In this document: positions 62,212-64,000 of the stretch, one piece after another
Numbering within the stretch: position 1 is the stretch's first letter
How the letters are laid out: each line of letters begins with the position of its first letter
Source: Corynebacterium felinum
GTDB lineage: Bacteria > Actinomycetota > Actinomycetes > Mycobacteriales > Mycobacteriaceae
Reading direction: 5' to 3'
Assembly (NCBI RefSeq): GCF_030408755.1
Contig: NZ_CP047209.1
Coordinates: 3,100,001 to 3,164,000, forward strand
DNA length: 64,000 nt
Position numbers and translations under genes: made by a program
Notes under the pieces: model-generated
Told to the model about the DNA's origin: nothing
Databases searched by the model: none
Seen by the model: only the letters and a program-made list of their open reading frames with translations

Positions 62212-63636
62212 ATGTCTACTCAGTCACCGGACTTTACGTTGAACCCGCATGGCCCCGCAGCGGGCTCCACCGTGATCGTTGGTAACGACGATCCGAAGGA
62301 ACGCCGCCGTGCCGTCCTTTCCAGTTTCTTGGGTTCTACCGTTGAATACTATGACTTCCTTTTGTACGCCGCAGCCGCAGGCTTGGTTTTCCCACAGCTG
62401 TTCTTCGGCGATCTTCCCCCTGCCCTAGGAACCACCCTTTCGTTTGCCATTCTTCTCATTGGCTACATTTCCCGCCCCATTGGTTCCATGGCTTTCGGCC
62501 ACTTCGGCGATAAATACGGACGCAAGAATGTTCTTGTAATCACCCTGCTCACCATGGGTATTGTTTCTGTGGCAATCGGCCTGATGCCTTCTGCACAATC
62601 CATTGGTGTCGCTGCGCCTATCATGTTGGTTGTGCTGCGTACCGTCCAAGGTTTGGCTGTCGGTGGCGAGTGGGCTGGTGCCACACTGATGGCTATGGAG
62701 CACTCAAAGGAAGAAAATAAGGGCTTTGGTGCATCCTTGGCTATCGCCGGTGGCCCTGCCGGCGCAGTGTTGTCCACTCTGGTGCTCTCGATCTTCTCGA
62801 TGATTTCTGGCGATAACTTCGCAAACCCTGAGCAGTACTTTGTCACCGACTGGGGGTGGCGTGTGCCGTTCCTGTTTTCCGCAGGCATCGTGATTTTTGG
62901 CCTGTACTTGCGTTCACGCGTGACGGAATCTCCTGAGTTTGAGGCTGCCCGCCTGCGCGGTGAGGTTCATACAGGTGTTCCTTTGATGAAGATGCTCAAG
63001 GATTCTCCTGGCGAGCTGGTTTTGGGTTCGCTTGCGGGTATGGCTGGTTTGTTCATTCAAGGTTTGCAGGCCTCGTTCATGGTTCCGTTTATCGTGAAGG
63101 CCACTGCGGATTCTGATTCTCCTATTTCTCGCGCCGACGGTTTGATGATGGTCACCATCGGTTCGTTTATCGCTATTTTCATGATGCCGTTCCTGGCATT
63201 CCTGTCAGATAAGTTCGGTCGTCGTCGGGTGATGCTTGCTGGTGGCGCGGTGTCGGTTACTGGCTTGTGGATCGTCATCAACATGATCGAGACGGGTAAC
63301 CCTGGGCTTGTCTGGGCTGGCCTGATTTTGATGGTGAGTGTGGTTCAGCCTGCCCAGTACGGACCTATTGGCGCGTTCTTGTCTGAGAAGTTTGATGCGG
63401 CGCACCGCTACACCGGTGCCGGCATTTCTTTCCAAGTGGCGTCGATTCTGGGTGCCGGTACTGCACCATTGATTGCCAACCGTATTGTTTCGGAGTCTTC
63501 TGGCCTGACCCCAGTTGCTATCTATGCCACGGTGCTGTTTGCTATTTCTTCGTTTGCGATTTGGCGCTCAAAGGAAACTGCCCATGTGGAAACTCACGAA
63601 GAGCGCTTCCAAGAAACTGCGGTGTTCAAAGCGTAG
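62212..63636 (+). CDS. MHS-family MFS importer for an aromatic acid
   Basis: A 474-residue, 12-helix proton symporter of the metabolite:H+ symporter (ShiA/ProP-like) group. Signatures are the N-terminal GSTVEYYDFLLY, GHFGDKYGRKN between helices 2 and 3, QGLAVGGEWAGA in helix 4, and DKFGRRRVML in the second half. AGGA six bases before ATG 62212 decides the start. It closes the catabolic cluster and has its own operator-like palindrome. The natural reading is uptake of the aromatic growth substrate. Confidence 0.9.
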   Translation: MSTQSPDFTLNPHGPAAGSTVIVGNDDPKERRRAVLSSFLGSTVEYYDFLLYAAAAGLVFPQLFFGDLPPALGTTLSFAILLIGYISRPIGSMAFGHFGDKYGRKNVLVITLLTMGIVSVAIGLMPSAQSIGVAAPIMLVVLRTVQGLAVGGEWAGATLMAMEHSKEENKGFGASLAIAGGPAGAVLSTLVLSIFSMISGDNFANPEQYFVTDWGWRVPFLFSAGIVIFGLYLRSRVTESPEFEAARLRGEVHTGVPLMKMLKDSPGELVLGSLAGMAGLFIQGLQASFMVPFIVKATADSDSPISRADGLMMVTIGSFIAIFMMPFLAFLSDKFGRRRVMLAGGAVSVTGLWIVINMIETGNPGLVWAGLILMVSVVQPAQYGPIGAFLSEKFDAAHRYTGAGISFQVASILGAGTAPLIANRIVSESSGLTPVAIYATVLFAISSFAIWRSKETAHVETHEERFQETAVFKA

Positions 63637-63655
63637 TTTTCTTGCACTTTCGTTG

Positions 63656-63698
63656 AAGCCGTACATGTCGAGTGCCCAACTCGGTGTGTGCGGCTTTT
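63656..63698 (+). terminator. terminator after the MHS importer
   Basis: Stem AAGCCGTACA / TGTGCGGCTT (one wobble), with an inner CGAGT/ACTCG stem, is followed by TTTT. Confidence 0.75.
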
Positions 63699-63735
63699 CG
63701 TGTCAGTGTGGTGAAATCGGTCAGTGCCGTTCCGG

Positions 63736-64000
63736 CTAGGGCTGGGCGCTGTCGAATAGTAGGAGGGCGATGAATATGCCGCTGGTGGCTACTGCGATGG
63801 TGGTCCACAGCCGGTGGGCGCTGCGGCCGAATGCTGTGACGATGCTTGCGCCGAGGAAGCCGCCGAGGGTGTTGCACCAGAGGTCATCGATGTCGGTGCG
63901 GCCGAGGGCGAAGATGTATTGGCTGGATTCAATGAGTAGGCTGAATAGGAATGAGTAGCCAGTTGCTTTAATGATGCGGTGGTTGTGCCTGGCGAGGAGT
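63736..64000 (-). CDS. VanZ-like membrane protein, 5' part outside window
   Basis: The C-terminal ~87 codons of a minus-strand membrane protein. The motif ESSQYIFALGRTDIDDLWCNTLGG is the VanZ-family core (E-x2-Q, R-x-D-I-D-D, N-T-L-G-G). One more hydrophobic helix precedes the stop at 63736. VanZ proteins are small membrane proteins of unclear function, some tied to glycopeptide resistance. The start lies beyond base 64000. Confidence 0.8.
   Translation of the reverse strand, partial: LLARHNHRIIKATGYSFLFSLLIESSQYIFALGRTDIDDLWCNTLGGFLGASIVTAFGRSAHRLWTTIAVATSGIFIALLLFDSAQP

Noticed and set aside
1..64000. CRISPR arrays, tRNA or rRNA genes
   Set aside because: No regularly spaced repeats and no tRNA- or rRNA-like segments were seen on either strand by eye.

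Overview
The window looks like a chromosomal segment of an actinobacterium, most probably Corynebacterium. Supporting signs are the rpsF-ssb-rplI block near dnaB, a class A penicillin-binding protein followed by a DUF5318 zinc-ribbon protein and a divergent MarR regulator, DUF3558-like lipoproteins, GTG and TTG starts, and moderate GC content. The species cannot be named from the sequence. No rRNA, tRNA or CRISPR array was seen.

Regions: (1) 1-8.3 kb holds the 3' part of a Cu+ P-type ATPase, an MFS transporter, two tandem META-domain secreted proteins, dnaB and a GH15 glycosidase. (2) 8.5-11.3 kb is a decayed accessory patch. A two-gene unit of unknown function is duplicated, and one copy is split by a 445-bp inverted-repeat element with a target duplication and joined to an IS1634-type transposase remnant. 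(3) 11.6-11.9 kb is non-coding and carries four perfect DnaA boxes. (4) 12-17.7 kb is the conserved core rplI, ssb, rpsF, ponA, DUF5318 and marR. (5) 17.7-23.4 kb encodes a Gly-rich, possibly ESX-related protein, a tandemly duplicated lipoprotein, a tandem universal stress protein, an SDR enzyme and a membrane protein with an IS5-like remnant at its stop codon. (6) 24.4-34.3 kb looks like a defence or accessory island: a type II restriction-modification pair, a serine recombinase that has lost its catalytic start, an orphan gene, a four-gene module ending in a Ycf46-like AAA+ ATPase, and an AlbA_2/Schlafen-like protein facing dyad repeats. (7) 34.7-39.9 kb has trhO and a minimal Pel-like exopolysaccharide operon (PelG-like, PelF-like, glycosidase). 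(8) 40.7-43.5 kb has a Nei/Fpg glycosylase, the NAD(P)HX repair enzyme and a 46-codon ORF.

(9) 43.8-63.7 kb is a complete aromatic-acid catabolic cluster. Meta-cleavage genes of the mhpC-B-D-F-E type lie upstream of an IclR regulator. The divergent side encodes a ring-hydroxylating dioxygenase (alpha, ferredoxin, reductase, beta), a diol dehydrogenase, an acyl-CoA ligase, a GNAT-like protein and a hotdog thioesterase. A second oxygenase alpha/beta pair, a two-domain VOC protein, an ABM-domain protein and an MHS-type importer follow. Four 17-bp palindromes of the form GTTCC-N7-GGAAC (one with a single mismatch) lie in front of the four transcription units, so the cluster reads as one IclR regulon. 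The enzyme set fits phenylpropionate or cinnamate-like substrates. The CoA ligase and the second oxygenase pair are not part of the classical hca/mhp route and suggest a less familiar pathway. The window ends inside a VanZ-like gene.
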